Assembly: GCF_020181615.1 (NCBI RefSeq)
Contig: NZ_CP084029.1
Span: forward strand, 4,113,101-4,177,100
Direction: 5' to 3'
Length of the DNA: 64,000 nt
Source of the DNA: [Mycobacterium] crassicus
GTDB taxonomy: Bacteria > Actinomycetota > Actinomycetes > Mycobacteriales > Mycobacteriaceae
The notes under the pieces were generated by a model. The model was not told the DNA's origin and made no database searches. It saw nothing but the letters and a program-made list of their open reading frames with translations. The position numbers were made by a program, and so were the translations under genes. Within the stretch, counting starts at the first letter, position 1. Each line of letters begins with the position of its first letter. Of this stretch, positions 51,913 to 62,206 are shown one piece after another.

Positions 51913-53010
51913 ATGGACTTCACCACTACCGAAGCGGCCCAAGACCTCTCGGGCCTGGTCGGCACCATCGTCGACGCGGTCTGCACCCCCGAACGCCAGC
52001 GGGAGCTGGACGGGTTCGAGCAGCGTTTCGACACCGACCTGTGGCGCAAGCTGGTCGACGCCGACGTCGTGTCCAGCGCTGCCAGTGAGTCGCTCGGCGG
52101 CGGCGGGTTCGGCGTGCTGGAGCAGTCGGCGATCCTGACCGCCCTGGGACGCCAGCTTGCCGCGGTGCCCTACCTGGACTCGGTGGTGCTGGGTTCCGGG
52201 GCGCTGGCGAAGTTCGGCTCCGCCGAGCTGCAGCAGGCCTGGGGCGCTCCGGCGGTGGCCGGCGAGAAGATCCTGACCGTCGCGCTGGACGGCGACATGG
52301 GCGAGGGGCCGGTGCGGGCCGCCTCGTCAGGTGCCGGCTTCCGGCTGACCGGCAGCCGCACCCAGGTCGCGTTCGCTTCGGCGGCCGACGCCTTCCTGGT
52401 GCCGGCTGAAACCGATTCCGGCACCAGCGTTTTCCTGGTGGCCGCCACCGACCCCGGCGTGACGGTGACCCCGCTGCAGACCACCGGGCTAGGCAGCGTC
52501 GGACACCTCGACCTGTCCGGGACCGAGCTGGAGGCCGGCCGGCTGGTCGGCGGCGCCGAGGTGCTCGAGTACCTGACCCTGCTGGCCGCGCTGGGACGCA
52601 GCGCCTACCAGTTGGGGGTGCTGGAGCGCGGCCTGGCGCTGACCGCCGAGTACGCCCGCGAGCGCGAACAGTTCGACAAGCCGATCGGCAGCTTCCAGGC
52701 GGTCTCGCAGCGGCTGGCCGACGGCTACATCGACGTCAAGGGGCTGCGGCTCACGTTGACCCAGGCGGCGTGGCGGGTCGGCGAGGGGCTGCCGGCGTCC
52801 ACCGACGTGGCCACTGCCGCGTTCTGGGCCGCTGAGGCCGGGCACCGGGTGGCGCACAGCATCGTGCACATCCACGGCGGGGTCGGCATCGACATCGACC
52901 ACCCGATCCACCGCTACTTCCTGGCCGCCAAGCAGACCGAGTTCGCCCTCGGCGGCGCCACCGGACAGTTGCTGTCCATCGGCCGCGAACTGGCCGAGAC
53001 CCCGGTCTAG
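51913..53010 (+). CDS. fadE27: Acyl-CoA dehydrogenase FadE27 (ChsE5)
   Basis: This 365-residue partner subunit has the FAD-binding stretch EREQFDKPIGSFQAVSQRLAD but lacks the SEP-x-SG-x-D loop of the other subunit. HIHGGVGIDIDHPIHRYF near the C-terminus is typical. GGAGGG precedes the ATG. It forms the ChsE4-ChsE5 heterotetramer with the upstream gene. It ends at a 9-bp-stem hairpin shared with the convergent SDR. Confidence 0.95.
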   Translation: MDFTTTEAAQDLSGLVGTIVDAVCTPERQRELDGFEQRFDTDLWRKLVDADVVSSAASESLGGGGFGVLEQSAILTALGRQLAAVPYLDSVVLGSGALAKFGSAELQQAWGAPAVAGEKILTVALDGDMGEGPVRAASSGAGFRLTGSRTQVAFASAADAFLVPAETDSGTSVFLVAATDPGVTVTPLQTTGLGSVGHLDLSGTELEAGRLVGGAEVLEYLTLLAALGRSAYQLGVLERGLALTAEYAREREQFDKPIGSFQAVSQRLADGYIDVKGLRLTLTQAAWRVGEGLPASTDVATAAFWAAEAGHRVAHSIVHIHGGVGIDIDHPIHRYFLAAKQTEFALGGATGQLLSIGRELAETPV

Positions 53011-53016
53011 GGCGGT

Positions 53017-53045
53017 CCGGACCTGCCGGGCCTTCACAGGTCCGG
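53017..53045. terminator. Hairpin between convergent fadE27 and SDR genes
   Basis: CCGGACCTG (53017-53025) and CAGGTCCGG (53037-53045) form a perfect 9-bp stem with an 11-base loop. It overlaps the stop of the SDR (53034). No T-tract follows. It is a probable bidirectional terminator. Confidence 0.6.
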
Positions 53046-53825
53046 CAGCGGCAGCTCCATGTTCGGAAACGTCAGCCCGCCGTCGACCTCGAGGATCTTG
53101 CCGGTCAGGTAGGCCCCAGCGGGTGACGCCAGAAACACGGCGGCAGCAGCGATCTCGGCCGGCTCGCCGAGCCGGCGCAGCGGCGTGACGTTCTCCATCG
53201 GCGTGCGCAGCTGCTCGTTGGCGGCCACGATGTCCAGCGATGAGGTCAGGATCGCCCCGGGGGCGATCCCGTTGACCCGGATTCGCGGGCACAGGTCCGC
53301 GGCAGCCAGTCGGGTGTAGTGCGCCAGCGCACCCTTGGCCGTGCCGTAGGCGGCGAAGCCCCGCCCGGCCATCCGCCCGACCGCGGAGGTGATGTTGATG
53401 ATCGCGCCGCCGCCGGCATGCGCGAGCATCAACGGGACCGCGGCACTGGTCAGCGCATGGGCGGTGCCGACGTTGAATTCGAACGCCTTGACCAGATCTT
53501 TCGTGGACGTGTTCAGCAGAGGGCCGGGCACGGTGCCGCCGACGTTGTTGACCGCGATATCCAGCCGGCCGAATTCGGCCACCGCGGTGCTAGCCAGTCC
53601 GGCAACGGTTTCCGGCTCCGCGAGGTCGGCCTCGACCACGTGGGCGCGACGGCCGACGGCACGAACCTGCTCGGCGACCGACTCCAGTTGCGACCGGGTG
53701 CGGGCCGCGATGACCACGTCGGCACCGGCCTCGGCGAACGCCACCGCGATCGCCGCGCCGATCCCGCGTCCGGCGCCGGTGACGACGGCGACCCGGCCGT
53801 CGAGCCGGAAACTGTCCAGGATCAT
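53034..53825 (-). CDS. Short-chain dehydrogenase/reductase, IpdF-like
   Basis: This 263-residue SDR has [28 protein letters not shown] and [11 protein letters not shown], and ends [15 protein letters not shown]. The pattern closely resembles Rv3559c (IpdF), the reductase acting on a hydroxylated C/D-ring acyl-CoA in late steroid degradation. ATG 53825 (MILDSF) overlaps the upstream flavin oxidoreductase stop (ATGA). It may be the IpdF orthologue relocated, or a paralogue; gene order in M. tuberculosis differs. Confidence 0.87.
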   Translation of the reverse strand: MILDSFRLDGRVAVVTGAGRGIGAAIAVAFAEAGADVVIAARTRSQLESVAEQVRAVGRRAHVVEADLAEPETVAGLASTAVAEFGRLDIAVNNVGGTVPGPLLNTSTKDLVKAFEFNVGTAHALTSAAVPLMLAHAGGGAIINITSAVGRMAGRGFAAYGTAKGALAHYTRLAAADLCPRIRVNGIAPGAILTSSLDIVAANEQLRTPMENVTPLRRLGEPAEIAAAAVFLASPAGAYLTGKILEVDGGLTFPNMELPLPDL

Positions 53826-55069
53826 CTGCTCTCCATATCCACTGGGTGACCGGCGGCGAAGTCGGCAGCCGCCGGCTTTCGGTAGCGCTGCTGCGGGTCG
53901 AGCACGCAGTGCGTCCGCCCGAATACCGTCACCATGCACTTGTTGCAGTGATTGCACCGGCTTCGCACCGACGGGTCATCCATCATTCGGCGAATCAGAT
54001 CGGGTTCACGCAGCAGCGCCCGGGCCATCGCGACGAATTCGAAACCTTCTCGCAGGCCGGTGACCAGATGATCGTGGTTGGTGATGCCACCCAACAGGAT
54101 CAGTTTGGTGCTGCGCATCAACGGCACGAACTGACGGGCAGATTCGAGCATGTACAGATCCCGATAGGGGTACTGGCCCATCATCTGCTTGCCGAACATC
54201 CGGACCCCGGCTTTCAGCGGCTGCGGCATCACCGCGGCGAACTCGTCGACCGGCACGTCGCCGCGGAACAGATACATCTGCCGCAGAACCGATGAGCCCT
54301 GGGTGAGTTCGATGGCGTCGAGATTCGCATCCTGGTCCAGCAGTTGTGCGGTGCGCAGCGACTCGGTCAGCCAGATGCTGCCGCGGACACCGTCGTCCAT
54401 GCTGATCTTGGCGATCACCGCGATCTTGTCGCCGACGGTTTCCCGGACCCGGCGGGCGATCTCCCGGACGAACCGGCTGCGGTCATCGATGCTGCCGCCG
54501 TAGGAGTCCTTGCGCCGGTTCAGTTTCGGGCTCAGAAATGAGCTGGGCAGATACAGATGGCCGAAATGCAGTTCCACCGCGTCGAAGCCCGATTGCACGG
54601 CGACGTCGGCCGCTGCCCCGAACTGGTCGACAACCCTGGCGATCTCAGCGGTCGAGATTCCCCGGCAGTACTGCATGCTCGAGGGGTTGAAGTACCGGCT
54701 CGGCGCCATCGGGGTGGCGCCGGTGACCTTCTTGGAGGCCACCACACCGGCGTGGCCCAACTGCGCCGAAACCGCCGCGCCGCCTTCGTGCATGCTGTCG
54801 GTGAACCTGCGCAGTCCCGGTATCGCATCGCGGCTCATCAGGATCTGGCCCGGCGCGCTGGCACCCTCCGGTGCGACACAGCAGTAGGCCAGCGTCGTCA
54901 TGCCCACCCCACCGTCGACGTAGCGGCGGTGGAAGTCGATGAGTTCTTCGGTGACAAGGCCTTTCGGCGACCGGCCTTCCGAGGTCGCCGCCTTGATGAT
55001 CCGATTGCGCAGCCGCACCGGACCGAGGGTCGCCGGTGCGAACGGGTCGGGAGTTGCGTCGTTCGCCAT
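53822..55069 (-). CDS. NADH:flavin oxidoreductase (OYE family) with cysteine cluster
   Basis: This 415-residue FMN-barrel protein has [29 protein letters not shown] and [12 protein letters not shown]-terminal [19 protein letters not shown] stretch supplies four cysteines spaced like the [4Fe-4S] site of 2,4-dienoyl-CoA reductases. The C-terminal pyridine-nucleotide domain of those enzymes is missing. It may reduce an enoyl-CoA or ring enone with the IpdF-like SDR, whose start it overlaps. It is paralogous to the truncated gene at 1-308. Confidence 0.9.
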   Translation of the reverse strand: MANDATPDPFAPATLGPVRLRNRIIKAATSEGRSPKGLVTEELIDFHRRYVDGGVGMTTLAYCCVAPEGASAPGQILMSRDAIPGLRRFTDSMHEGGAAVSAQLGHAGVVASKKVTGATPMAPSRYFNPSSMQYCRGISTAEIARVVDQFGAAADVAVQSGFDAVELHFGHLYLPSSFLSPKLNRRKDSYGGSIDDRSRFVREIARRVRETVGDKIAVIAKISMDDGVRGSIWLTESLRTAQLLDQDANLDAIELTQGSSVLRQMYLFRGDVPVDEFAAVMPQPLKAGVRMFGKQMMGQYPYRDLYMLESARQFVPLMRSTKLILLGGITNHDHLVTGLREGFEFVAMARALLREPDLIRRMMDDPSVRSRCNHCNKCMVTVFGRTHCVLDPQQRYRKPAAADFAAGHPVDMESR

Positions 55070-55140
55070 GGCCGCGAGTCTGCGGCCGGTGCGAACGCAG
55101 GGTCAATCGCCGATACCGGTGAGCGAGATGGGCACGCGTA

Positions 55141-55887
55141 TCACCGGTTGTGCGGGACCCCACTGATCAGCCCGCCGTCGACGACGAATTCGGCGCCGGT
55201 CGCATACGACGAGTCGTCACTGGCCAGGAAACACACGAACTGCGCCAGTTCCTCGGGCTCGGCGGGCCGGCCCAGCGGGATCGGCAGCAGGTCTTCGGCG
55301 ATGCCCTCGATCATCGGGGTCCGGACCATGCCGGGGTGGATCGAGTTCACCCGCACGTTGTAGGGCGCGAGTTCTTGCGCCGCGGATTTGGTCAGGCCAC
55401 GCACCCCGAATTTCGACGCGACATAGCCGTGCGAGAACGGGCTGCCGCGCAGGCCTTCAATCGACGAGATGTTGATGATGGATCCGCGGCGCCGGCTGAC
55501 CATCGTCTTGGCTACGGCCTGGATTCCCAGGAACGTTCCGGTGAGGTTGATGTCGATGATCTGCTGCCATGCCGAGAGTTCGTAGTCGTGCAGCGGCCCG
55601 CCATTGACGATTCCGGCATTGTTGACCAGGACGTCGAGCGAACCGAACTCCCCGACCGCGGTGTCGACCGCGTCGCGCCATTGATCGGGCCGGGTGACAT
55701 CCAGGTGCACGAAGCGAGCTGCCTCGCCGAGTTCTTCGGCGGTGGCCGTGCCGGCGTCATCGAGGAGGTCACCCAACACCACCGCAGCGCCTTCGGCGAC
55801 CAGCAGCCGGGCGTGCGCGGCGCCCATCCCGCGAGCGCCGCCGCTGATCACCGCGACCCGACCGCTCAGGCGTCCGGTCGTCGACAT
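55141..55887 (-). CDS. Short-chain dehydrogenase/reductase, FabG3 (hydroxysteroid dehydrogenase)-like
   Basis: This 248-residue SDR has SGGARGMGAAHARLLVAEGA, NNAGIVNGG, NISSIEGLRG and YVASKFGVRGLTKS, a close pattern match to Rv2002 FabG3, described as a 3-alpha,20-beta-hydroxysteroid dehydrogenase. ATG 55887 (MSTTGRL) is 2 bp from the fadD17 stop; the frame extends to 55929 inside fadD17. A 71-bp gap separates it from the downstream flavin oxidoreductase. Confidence 0.88.
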   Translation of the reverse strand: MSTTGRLSGRVAVISGGARGMGAAHARLLVAEGAAVVLGDLLDDAGTATAEELGEAARFVHLDVTRPDQWRDAVDTAVGEFGSLDVLVNNAGIVNGGPLHDYELSAWQQIIDINLTGTFLGIQAVAKTMVSRRRGSIINISSIEGLRGSPFSHGYVASKFGVRGLTKSAAQELAPYNVRVNSIHPGMVRTPMIEGIAEDLLPIPLGRPAEPEELAQFVCFLASDDSSYATGAEFVVDGGLISGVPHNR

Positions 55888-55889
55888 AC

Positions 55890-57431
55890 TCAACTCCCGC
55901 GCCGGTGCGAGTGGGAATGGATCTGCCACACCGGGTCGGCGCAGGCCAGCGCTTCGGCCGCCAGCTCACGTTTGAGCACCTTGAAGGTGGCGGTGCGGGG
56001 CAGATCCGCGCTGACCCGCACGTGGACCGGCCACTGTTTAGGCCCGAGATCACCCTGCGCGGCAAGGAACGCGCGGAACTCCTCCGGGTCGAAGTCGGCC
56101 TCGGGTACCAGCACCAGGGCGGCCATCACCTGGTCGCCCACCACCGGGTCGGGAATCGCGTAGACGGCGGCCTCGGTGATCGCCGGATGCCGTAGCAGCA
56201 CCTGTTCGATCGGTGCGGTGCCGAGGTTTTCGCCATCGACCCGCAGCCAGTCGCCGAGCCGTCCGACGAAGTACACATAGCCCTCGTCGTCGCAGTAGGC
56301 CAGGTCCCCCGTGCGGTAGACGCCGTCCAGCATGCGTTCGGCGTCGGCACCGGGGTTGTTGTAGTAGCCCTCGAATCCGCCGGCGCCGGAACTGTTCACC
56401 AACTCGCCGGTCCGCCCGGGTCCGCAGCGCTGCCCGGTGTCGACATCGACGATGTCGACACCGTCCGGAAGCGGACCCAACGCGCCGGCCGGGGTCTCCG
56501 GCGTGCGGCCGATCGACACCCCGCCCTCGGTCGAGCCGTAACCGTCGGCGACGACACAGCCGAACCGCCGGGCGAAGCGTTCGATGTCACGTGCACCGCC
56601 CTCATTGCCGTAGACCGCGCGGAGCGGATTCTCGGCGTCGTCATGACACTCCGGCGTGGCCAGTACATACGCCAGCGGCTTGCCCACATAGTTGGCGTAG
56701 GTGGCCCGGTAACGGCGGATGTCGGGGAGGAACTGCGACGCGGAGAACTTGCGCCGCAAGGCGATCGAGCCGCGGCAGGCGGCGGCCACCGCCCAGCCCA
56801 CCAGGATCGCGTTCGAGTGGAACAACGGCATCGCCACGTAGCAGACATCGTCGGAGGCCAACGCGAACTGGTCGACGATCATCTGACCGGCGAACGCGAC
56901 CTTGCCGTGACTGCACCGGACCGCCTTCGGATCCCCGCTCGTCCCGGAGGTGAAGATCAGCATGAACAGGTCACTCGATGCGGTGTCGGCGAAGCTCACC
57001 GGCGCGTCGCGGTGGGCGGCCACGGCACCCGCCCAGGACGGCGAGTCGACGTTGATGTGCGGTATATCTCCCAGCGCCGCGGCTGATTTGGTGTCGGCCA
57101 GAACCAGTTGGCAGTCCGCCTGTTCGATGTCGCGGACCAGCGCCGCACCGCGGCGCACGGAGTTCAGGCCCACCGGGACGATGCCGGACATGCCGGCCGC
57201 GGCGAGCAGCGCCGAGAAGAACGGGGTGTTCTCCAACAGCACCCCGACATGTGGCGGCCGCGCCGGGTCGAGGCGCTCACTCAGCACCGCCGCGATCGCC
57301 GCGGCGTGCCGGAGATGATCCCGCCAACTGGTGAAGGTTCCTTCGAAGTGGATTCCGCGGTCCTCGATCTCGGCCAATGGCGCGAGCAGGCCTGTCACGG
57401 TCGGCAGTTCGCCGGTCATGGCGGGACTCAA
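55890..57431 (-). CDS. fadD17: Fatty-acid/steroid-CoA ligase FadD17
   Basis: This 513-residue AMP-forming acyl-CoA synthetase has the P-loop IFTSGTSGDPKAVRCSH, YGSTEGG and YRTGDLAY with GRLGDWLRVDGENL. It matches FadD17, reported to activate steroids with a partly shortened side chain. TTG 57431 has a perfect AGGAGG seven bases upstream and overlaps the previous stop, so it is chosen over ATG 57419. In M. tuberculosis fadD17 follows fadE27 on the same strand; here it is on the opposite strand about 2.9 kb away. Confidence 0.93.
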   Translation of the reverse strand: MSPAMTGELPTVTGLLAPLAEIEDRGIHFEGTFTSWRDHLRHAAAIAAVLSERLDPARPPHVGVLLENTPFFSALLAAAGMSGIVPVGLNSVRRGAALVRDIEQADCQLVLADTKSAAALGDIPHINVDSPSWAGAVAAHRDAPVSFADTASSDLFMLIFTSGTSGDPKAVRCSHGKVAFAGQMIVDQFALASDDVCYVAMPLFHSNAILVGWAVAAACRGSIALRRKFSASQFLPDIRRYRATYANYVGKPLAYVLATPECHDDAENPLRAVYGNEGGARDIERFARRFGCVVADGYGSTEGGVSIGRTPETPAGALGPLPDGVDIVDVDTGQRCGPGRTGELVNSSGAGGFEGYYNNPGADAERMLDGVYRTGDLAYCDDEGYVYFVGRLGDWLRVDGENLGTAPIEQVLLRHPAITEAAVYAIPDPVVGDQVMAALVLVPEADFDPEEFRAFLAAQGDLGPKQWPVHVRVSADLPRTATFKVLKRELAAEALACADPVWQIHSHSHRRGS

Positions 57432-58036
57432 CGGGTTTCCTCCTGAGGGTCGGGTTCAGGGTCGGCGCCGCTGCGCCGGACACCGATCGCGGTGATGATC
57501 TCCAGCGCGCCCACCAGCATCAGCACCGGTCCGGCCAGCATTGCCAGCGCTGCCGGCGTGGCGGGCCGAACCGCGAGAATCAGGTTGCCGCAGAGCAGCA
57601 CGACCAGGCCGGCCAGGCCCTGCAGTCCGTGCGACGGCATGGCCTTGTTCATCAGTGTCGCGTTCTGCCAGGTGAGTCCGCGCACGATCATCGCCAGGGC
57701 GGTCCACAGCGCGATCAGTGCCGGGGCCATAAACGCCTTGTTGAGGCAGAGCGTGCCGAAGATGACGTAGCCGTCGGCGGCCAGCAGGGCCAGCACCCTG
57801 CTGCTGCCGAGGTGGCTGCCGAACGGGACCGGAAGCTGGCCGATCCCCGACAGGATCAGATAGCCGCCGAGGAGCGCCGGAACCAGTCGTTCTGGCACCA
57901 CTAACAGCGAAATTCCCACTGCCACTGCGAGGATTCCGATGGACAGTAGCGCGGGCCACGCATAACGGGCGAGCCGGTGCTGCGGCTCGGGCGGCGTCGG
58001 CGGGGGCGTGATGATGGGCGGCATCAGCTGAGTCAT
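57428..58036 (-). CDS. Multi-spanning membrane protein
   Basis: This 202-residue integral membrane protein has a proline-rich N-terminus and about six hydrophobic segments (PALLSIGILAVAVGISLLVV, AALIALWTALAMIV, GLAGLVVLLCGNLILAV and others). I do not recognise the family with certainty; HdeD/DUF308-like proteins look similar. It ends with a charged tail (SGADPEPDPQEETR) and overlaps the fadD17 TTG. An inverted repeat (58038-58054) abuts the start codon. It heads the leftward fadD17 gene group. Confidence 0.75.
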   Translation of the reverse strand: MTQLMPPIITPPPTPPEPQHRLARYAWPALLSIGILAVAVGISLLVVPERLVPALLGGYLILSGIGQLPVPFGSHLGSSRVLALLAADGYVIFGTLCLNKAFMAPALIALWTALAMIVRGLTWQNATLMNKAMPSHGLQGLAGLVVLLCGNLILAVRPATPAALAMLAGPVLMLVGALEIITAIGVRRSGADPEPDPQEETR

Positions 58037-58037
58037 A

Positions 58038-58054
58038 TGTACGTTCTTCGTACA
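58038..58054. promoter_or_regulatory. Inverted repeat TGTACG-N5-CGTACA at the start of the membrane-protein gene
   Basis: TGTACG (58038-58043) and CGTACA (58049-58054) flank TTCTT. The repeat begins 2 bp upstream of the ATG at 58036, so any leader must be very short or the site lies within it. It resembles a TetR-type operator. A further GTAC core lies at about 58059. The divergent PPE gene starts 175 bp away. Confidence 0.55.
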
Positions 58055-58228
58055 GTAGTACGCATAACGTTCAGTATGAGTCGGCTCACAGCCGAAGTCA
58101 ATCGGGAGCTCGGCACACCGGGCGACGCCGGCCCGCTATGCCCGATCGGCTATAGCCGACAACGAATTCGGCATTTTACGCACCGCGGCCCGCCATCAGA
58201 TGCTTGTCGCGAAGGATGGGAGACAACC

Positions 58229-59530
58229 GTGAACTTTGCGGCGTTACCGCCGGAGGTGACCTCCGGATGGATGTACTCCGGGCCGGGAGCCGCGCCGATG
58301 CTCTCGGCTGCGGCAGCGTGGGACCAGCTCGCCGTCGAACTCGGCTCGGCCGCAGCGGACTACCAAGCGGTGATCGGCCAGTTGATCGCCGACCCGTGGC
58401 AGGGCCCGGCCGCCACCGCGATGACCACCGCCGCCGCCCCGTACGCCCAGTGGATGAGCACCACCGCTGAGCAGGCCCGCGAGATCGCCGCCCAGGCCCG
58501 CGCCGCAGCCGCGGCCTATCAGGAGGCGCACGCCGCGGTGGTTCCGCCGCCGGTGATCGCCGCCAATCGGGCAAACCTGCAGTCGCTGGTTGCCACCAAC
58601 ATCGTCGGGCAGAACACCCCGGCGATCACCGCCAACCAGGCCGCCTACGGACAGATGTGGGCCCAGAACGCCACCGCCATGTACGGCTACGCCGGAAGTT
58701 CCGCCGCGGCGACAACCCTGTCGCCGCTTGCCGAACCACCGCAGAACACCGACCCGGGCGGCCAGGGCAACCAGGCTGCTGCGGTCGGCCAGGCTGTGGC
58801 TCACAGCGGCAGCTCCCAGGCGTCGAACATTCTGAGCTCGATGGCCAGCGGCAACCCGCTGCTCGATTTCCTCACGCAGATCAACAACTTTCTGGCCAAC
58901 AGCCCGCTGTATCAGGCGGCCAACTTCCCGCTCCAGACCCTCGGCGGCGCCATCTCGGTCGCGGGCACACCCATGTTCCTGGCGATCTCGCCGATCTTCT
59001 ACGTCATCCCGGCGATCTTCTCCTGGTTCCCCGCGATCGTCGGCGGTACACCGTTGGCGTTCACCATCTCCGACGTGTCCGGGTCCGCGATGGGGTCGAC
59101 CCTGGTCAGCACCGCCGCCGGGCAGGCCGCCGCCGGCGGCGGGGTCTCTGCCGGGATGGGGCGGGCCGCCGGCATCGGCGGCCTGTCGGTGCCGCACACC
59201 TGGGACACCCCGGTCAAGCTCGCCTCCACGGCCACCGCGTTGCCGGCCGGCGCCGGCACGGGCGGCTTGCACGGTATGCCGCCGATCGCCAGCGTGGTCA
59301 ACGCACCACGGGGCGGCGCCGGTGCCAACCCGCGGAATACCCTGCGCAGCAAGATCGTCGGAGAGCTGGGCGGGCCCGCCTCCGGTGGCGGCCAGGGCAC
59401 GCCCGACCTGGTGAACCCGTTGACCGACAAGGAACGCGAAGAACTCGACGGCCTGCGCGCCGAACTCACCGAACTGGTGATGGAACAGGACGCGGTGACG
59501 CGTCTGATGAACCAGGCATTCCAGGCGTGA
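58229..59530 (+). CDS. PPE family protein, PPE-SVP subgroup (first of three)
   Basis: This 433-residue PPE protein starts [20 protein letters not shown], has WQGPAATAM in the conserved WxG turn, and GGLSVPHTW, the SVP-subgroup motif, near residue 325. The C-terminal ~40 residues ([20 protein letters not shown]) look like a coiled coil. PPE proteins are exported by type VII secretion, usually with a PE partner; none is adjacent. GTG 58229 has GGGAGA upstream. The frame open to 57977 is not used. Host or nutrient-uptake role unknown. Confidence 0.95.
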   Translation: MNFAALPPEVTSGWMYSGPGAAPMLSAAAAWDQLAVELGSAAADYQAVIGQLIADPWQGPAATAMTTAAAPYAQWMSTTAEQAREIAAQARAAAAAYQEAHAAVVPPPVIAANRANLQSLVATNIVGQNTPAITANQAAYGQMWAQNATAMYGYAGSSAAATTLSPLAEPPQNTDPGGQGNQAAAVGQAVAHSGSSQASNILSSMASGNPLLDFLTQINNFLANSPLYQAANFPLQTLGGAISVAGTPMFLAISPIFYVIPAIFSWFPAIVGGTPLAFTISDVSGSAMGSTLVSTAAGQAAAGGGVSAGMGRAAGIGGLSVPHTWDTPVKLASTATALPAGAGTGGLHGMPPIASVVNAPRGGAGANPRNTLRSKIVGELGGPASGGGQGTPDLVNPLTDKEREELDGLRAELTELVMEQDAVTRLMNQAFQA

Positions 59531-59535
59531 GCCCG

Positions 59536-60822
59536 GTGAGCTTCGCAGCGCTGCCTCCCGAAGTGAGCTCCGGGTGGCTCTATGCCGGCCCGGGCGCCGA
59601 CTCGATGCTGTCGGCCGCCAACGCCTGGGATCGGCTGGCCGGCGAACTCACTTCGGCCGCAGCCGAATACCTGTCGATCATCACCAACCTGGCCACCGAG
59701 CAATGGCAGGGGCCGGCGGCGGCGGCCATGAGCGCCGCAGCCGCCCCCTACGGCGAGTGGATGACCACCACCGCGGAGCAGGCCCGCCGGGCCGCCACCC
59801 AGGCCCGGTCGGCCGCCGCGGCCTACCAGGCGGCGCACGCGGGCGTGGTGCCACCGCCGGTGATCGCCGCCAACCGATCGAACCTGCAGACGCTGGTGGC
59901 CGGCAACGTGATGGGACAGAACTCGGCGGCGATCGCGGCGAACCAGGCCGCCTACGCCGAGATGTGGGCGCAGGACGCCACCACCATGCACACCTACGCC
60001 CAGGCCTCCGCAGCGGCCGCCACCACGCTGACACCGTTCAGCCCGCCAGCCCGGCACACCGATTCGGCCGGGCAGAGCAACCAGGCCGCCGCGGTCGCCC
60101 AGGCGACCGCGCAGAGCGGCACCACCGGGGGAAACTCGTTCGTCGACTTCCTTTCTCAGATAAACGGTTTCCTGCAGAACAACCCGCTGTATCACGCCGC
60201 CGACGAACCGATCACGACGCTCGGAAAGCTGTTGGCCACGCTCGGTGCCCCGGGTTACCTCGGTATCGCGTCGCCGATGCAGATGCTCGGCCCGGTGTGG
60301 CACTCGTTCTTCCCGCACATCGCCGGTGGCGCCGCCGCAGCCGCCACCATGTCCGAGGTGTCCGGCACCGGCTTGGGCCAGACGCTGGTGAAGGCGGCCA
60401 CCCCGCAGCTCGGCGCGGGCGCCTCGGCCGGCCTGGGCCGCGCCGCGGCGGTCGGGGGACTGTCGGTGCCGCAGAGCTGGGCGACACCGATCCGGCTGGC
60501 CTCGGCCGCTTCACCGCTGGCGTCCGCCGCCCCGGCACTGGCCGGGGCACCAGCAGCCGGCATGGGCGGGGTGCCGATGGTCCCGGCGCTGATCGACAAG
60601 CCCGGCAAACCCGGCGAGGTCACCGGTCCGCGAACGAAACTCGTTGCGCAGCTGGGCAACCAGGCCGCACCCGGCCTGCCCCGCCGTCGTACATCCGGGG
60701 TTGCCGGCCCGCTCAACGATTCCGAACGCAACGAACTCGACAAGCTCCGGGCGATCGTCGCCGACCTGACCAACCAGCGCGACAAGGCTGCCAACTCGAT
60801 CAAGGAGGCCATTGCGCCATGA
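59536..60822 (+). CDS. PPE family protein, PPE-SVP subgroup (second of three)
   Basis: This 428-residue PPE protein starts [20 protein letters not shown], has WQGPAAAAM and GGLSVPQSW, and ends in a coiled-coil-like [20 protein letters not shown] tail. GTG 59536 gives the usual PPE N-terminus; GTG 59527, overlapping the previous stop as GTGA, is the alternative. It is paralogous to both neighbours and cotranscribed with them. Confidence 0.94.
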   Translation: MSFAALPPEVSSGWLYAGPGADSMLSAANAWDRLAGELTSAAAEYLSIITNLATEQWQGPAAAAMSAAAAPYGEWMTTTAEQARRAATQARSAAAAYQAAHAGVVPPPVIAANRSNLQTLVAGNVMGQNSAAIAANQAAYAEMWAQDATTMHTYAQASAAAATTLTPFSPPARHTDSAGQSNQAAAVAQATAQSGTTGGNSFVDFLSQINGFLQNNPLYHAADEPITTLGKLLATLGAPGYLGIASPMQMLGPVWHSFFPHIAGGAAAAATMSEVSGTGLGQTLVKAATPQLGAGASAGLGRAAAVGGLSVPQSWATPIRLASAASPLASAAPALAGAPAAGMGGVPMVPALIDKPGKPGEVTGPRTKLVAQLGNQAAPGLPRRRTSGVAGPLNDSERNELDKLRAIVADLTNQRDKAANSIKEAIAP

Positions 60823-62198
60823 CGATGGATTTCGCAACGCTGCCGCCGGAGGTGACCTCCGGCTGGATGTACACCGGACCCGGTTCCGGCCCGATGCTGT
60901 CGGCGGCGGCGGCCTGGGACGGGCTGGCATCCGAGCTCAGCACGGCCGCGGCCGGATACCGGTCGGTGCTCTCCGAGCTCACCGACCACCAGTGGCAGGG
61001 CCCGGCGTCGGCATCGATGAACGCGGCCGCGGCCCCGTATGCCGCCTGGATGTCCGCCACCGCCGAGCAGGCGCAGCAGGCCGCCGAGCAGGCCCGGTCC
61101 GCGGCCGCGGCCTACGAGGCCGCCCACGCCATGACCGTTCCGCCGCCAGTGATCGCCACCAACCGCAGCCTGTTGGCATCGCTGGTGGCCACCAACATCC
61201 TCGGTCAGAACGCCCCCGCGATCGCGGCCACCCAGGCGCACTATTTCGAGATGTGGGCCCAGGACGCCACCGCGATGTACACCTACGCCGGCAGTTCGGC
61301 GGCGGCGGCAGCGTTGGCGCCGTTCAGCCAACCCGCGCAGGCCACCAACCCGGCCGGTCAGGGCGGCCAGAGTGCCGCCGTCGGGCAGGCCGCCGCGCAG
61401 AGCGGCTCGACCCAGGTGTCCAATGCCCTGCAGTCACTGTCCACCGGTGCGGCCCAGGCCACGACGGGTACCGACCCGGTCTCGCAGTGGCTGATCAACA
61501 TGTTCGATTCGCCCACCGTGGTGCAGCTCGAGACGCTGTTCGGAAACCTGGCTCCGGTGTCGTCGATGTCCAGCGGCCTGGCGGTCTGGGGCGATGCCGG
61601 CGCCTTCTCGCTGATCCCACTGGTCAACGCCTGGGTGACGCAGTTCCAGTCGGCGCTGGGCACCGGGGCTGCCGCCGCGGCCGCCTCGGTGGTCTCGGAT
61701 GTGTCCGGTGACGCCATGGGGGCGACGCTGGCCGGTTCGGCCGCCCCGGCCGGCTCGGGCGGCGGCAGCGGGATGTCGGCCGGGCTGGGGCGCGCCACGT
61801 CGATCGGTGGGCTGTCGGTCCCGGGCAGCTGGGATGTCCCGAAGATCAAACTCGCGTCGATGGCGACCCCGCTCGTCGAGGGCCCGGTCGGGACGGGCGG
61901 CATGTACGGCGGCGTCCCGCCGATCGGCAGCATGGTCAACGCACCCAAGGGCGGCACCCCCGCGCTCAAGGAGGGCCCGCGCAGCAATCTGGTGCCCGGT
62001 CTCACCGGGACGGGCGCCGGCGGGCAACAGGCGGGCAGTCGCTGGACCGAGTTCGACCCCAACAACCCCACCGAGGGCCCGCTCAGCGAGCGCGACGAGC
62101 TCGAAGGCCTGCGCAAAGCCGTGGGCGAGTTGGGCAGGCAGCGTGACATTCTGCGCGAGCAGGCCGCCATCCTGCTCAACAAGGCGATGCAGCGGTAG
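60819..62198 (+). CDS. PPE family protein, PPE-SVP subgroup (third of three)
   Basis: This 459-residue PPE protein has [29 protein letters not shown] and GGLSVPGSW, with a terminal [20 protein letters not shown] coiled-coil-like helix. ATG 60819 overlaps the previous stop (ATGA) and has AAGGAGG ten bases upstream; ATG 60825 gives the canonical MDF start. The three PPE genes form one transcript and probably arose by tandem duplication. Confidence 0.95.
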   Translation: MTMDFATLPPEVTSGWMYTGPGSGPMLSAAAAWDGLASELSTAAAGYRSVLSELTDHQWQGPASASMNAAAAPYAAWMSATAEQAQQAAEQARSAAAAYEAAHAMTVPPPVIATNRSLLASLVATNILGQNAPAIAATQAHYFEMWAQDATAMYTYAGSSAAAAALAPFSQPAQATNPAGQGGQSAAVGQAAAQSGSTQVSNALQSLSTGAAQATTGTDPVSQWLINMFDSPTVVQLETLFGNLAPVSSMSSGLAVWGDAGAFSLIPLVNAWVTQFQSALGTGAAAAAASVVSDVSGDAMGATLAGSAAPAGSGGGSGMSAGLGRATSIGGLSVPGSWDVPKIKLASMATPLVEGPVGTGGMYGGVPPIGSMVNAPKGGTPALKEGPRSNLVPGLTGTGAGGQQAGSRWTEFDPNNPTEGPLSERDELEGLRKAVGELGRQRDILREQAAILLNKAMQR

Positions 62199-62206
62199 CC
62201 TCGATT

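Noticed and set aside
58657..62198. 721- and 874-codon frames spanning PPE gene boundaries
   Set aside because: Only their C-terminal parts are PPE proteins; the N-terminal parts are out-of-frame translations of the preceding PPE gene.
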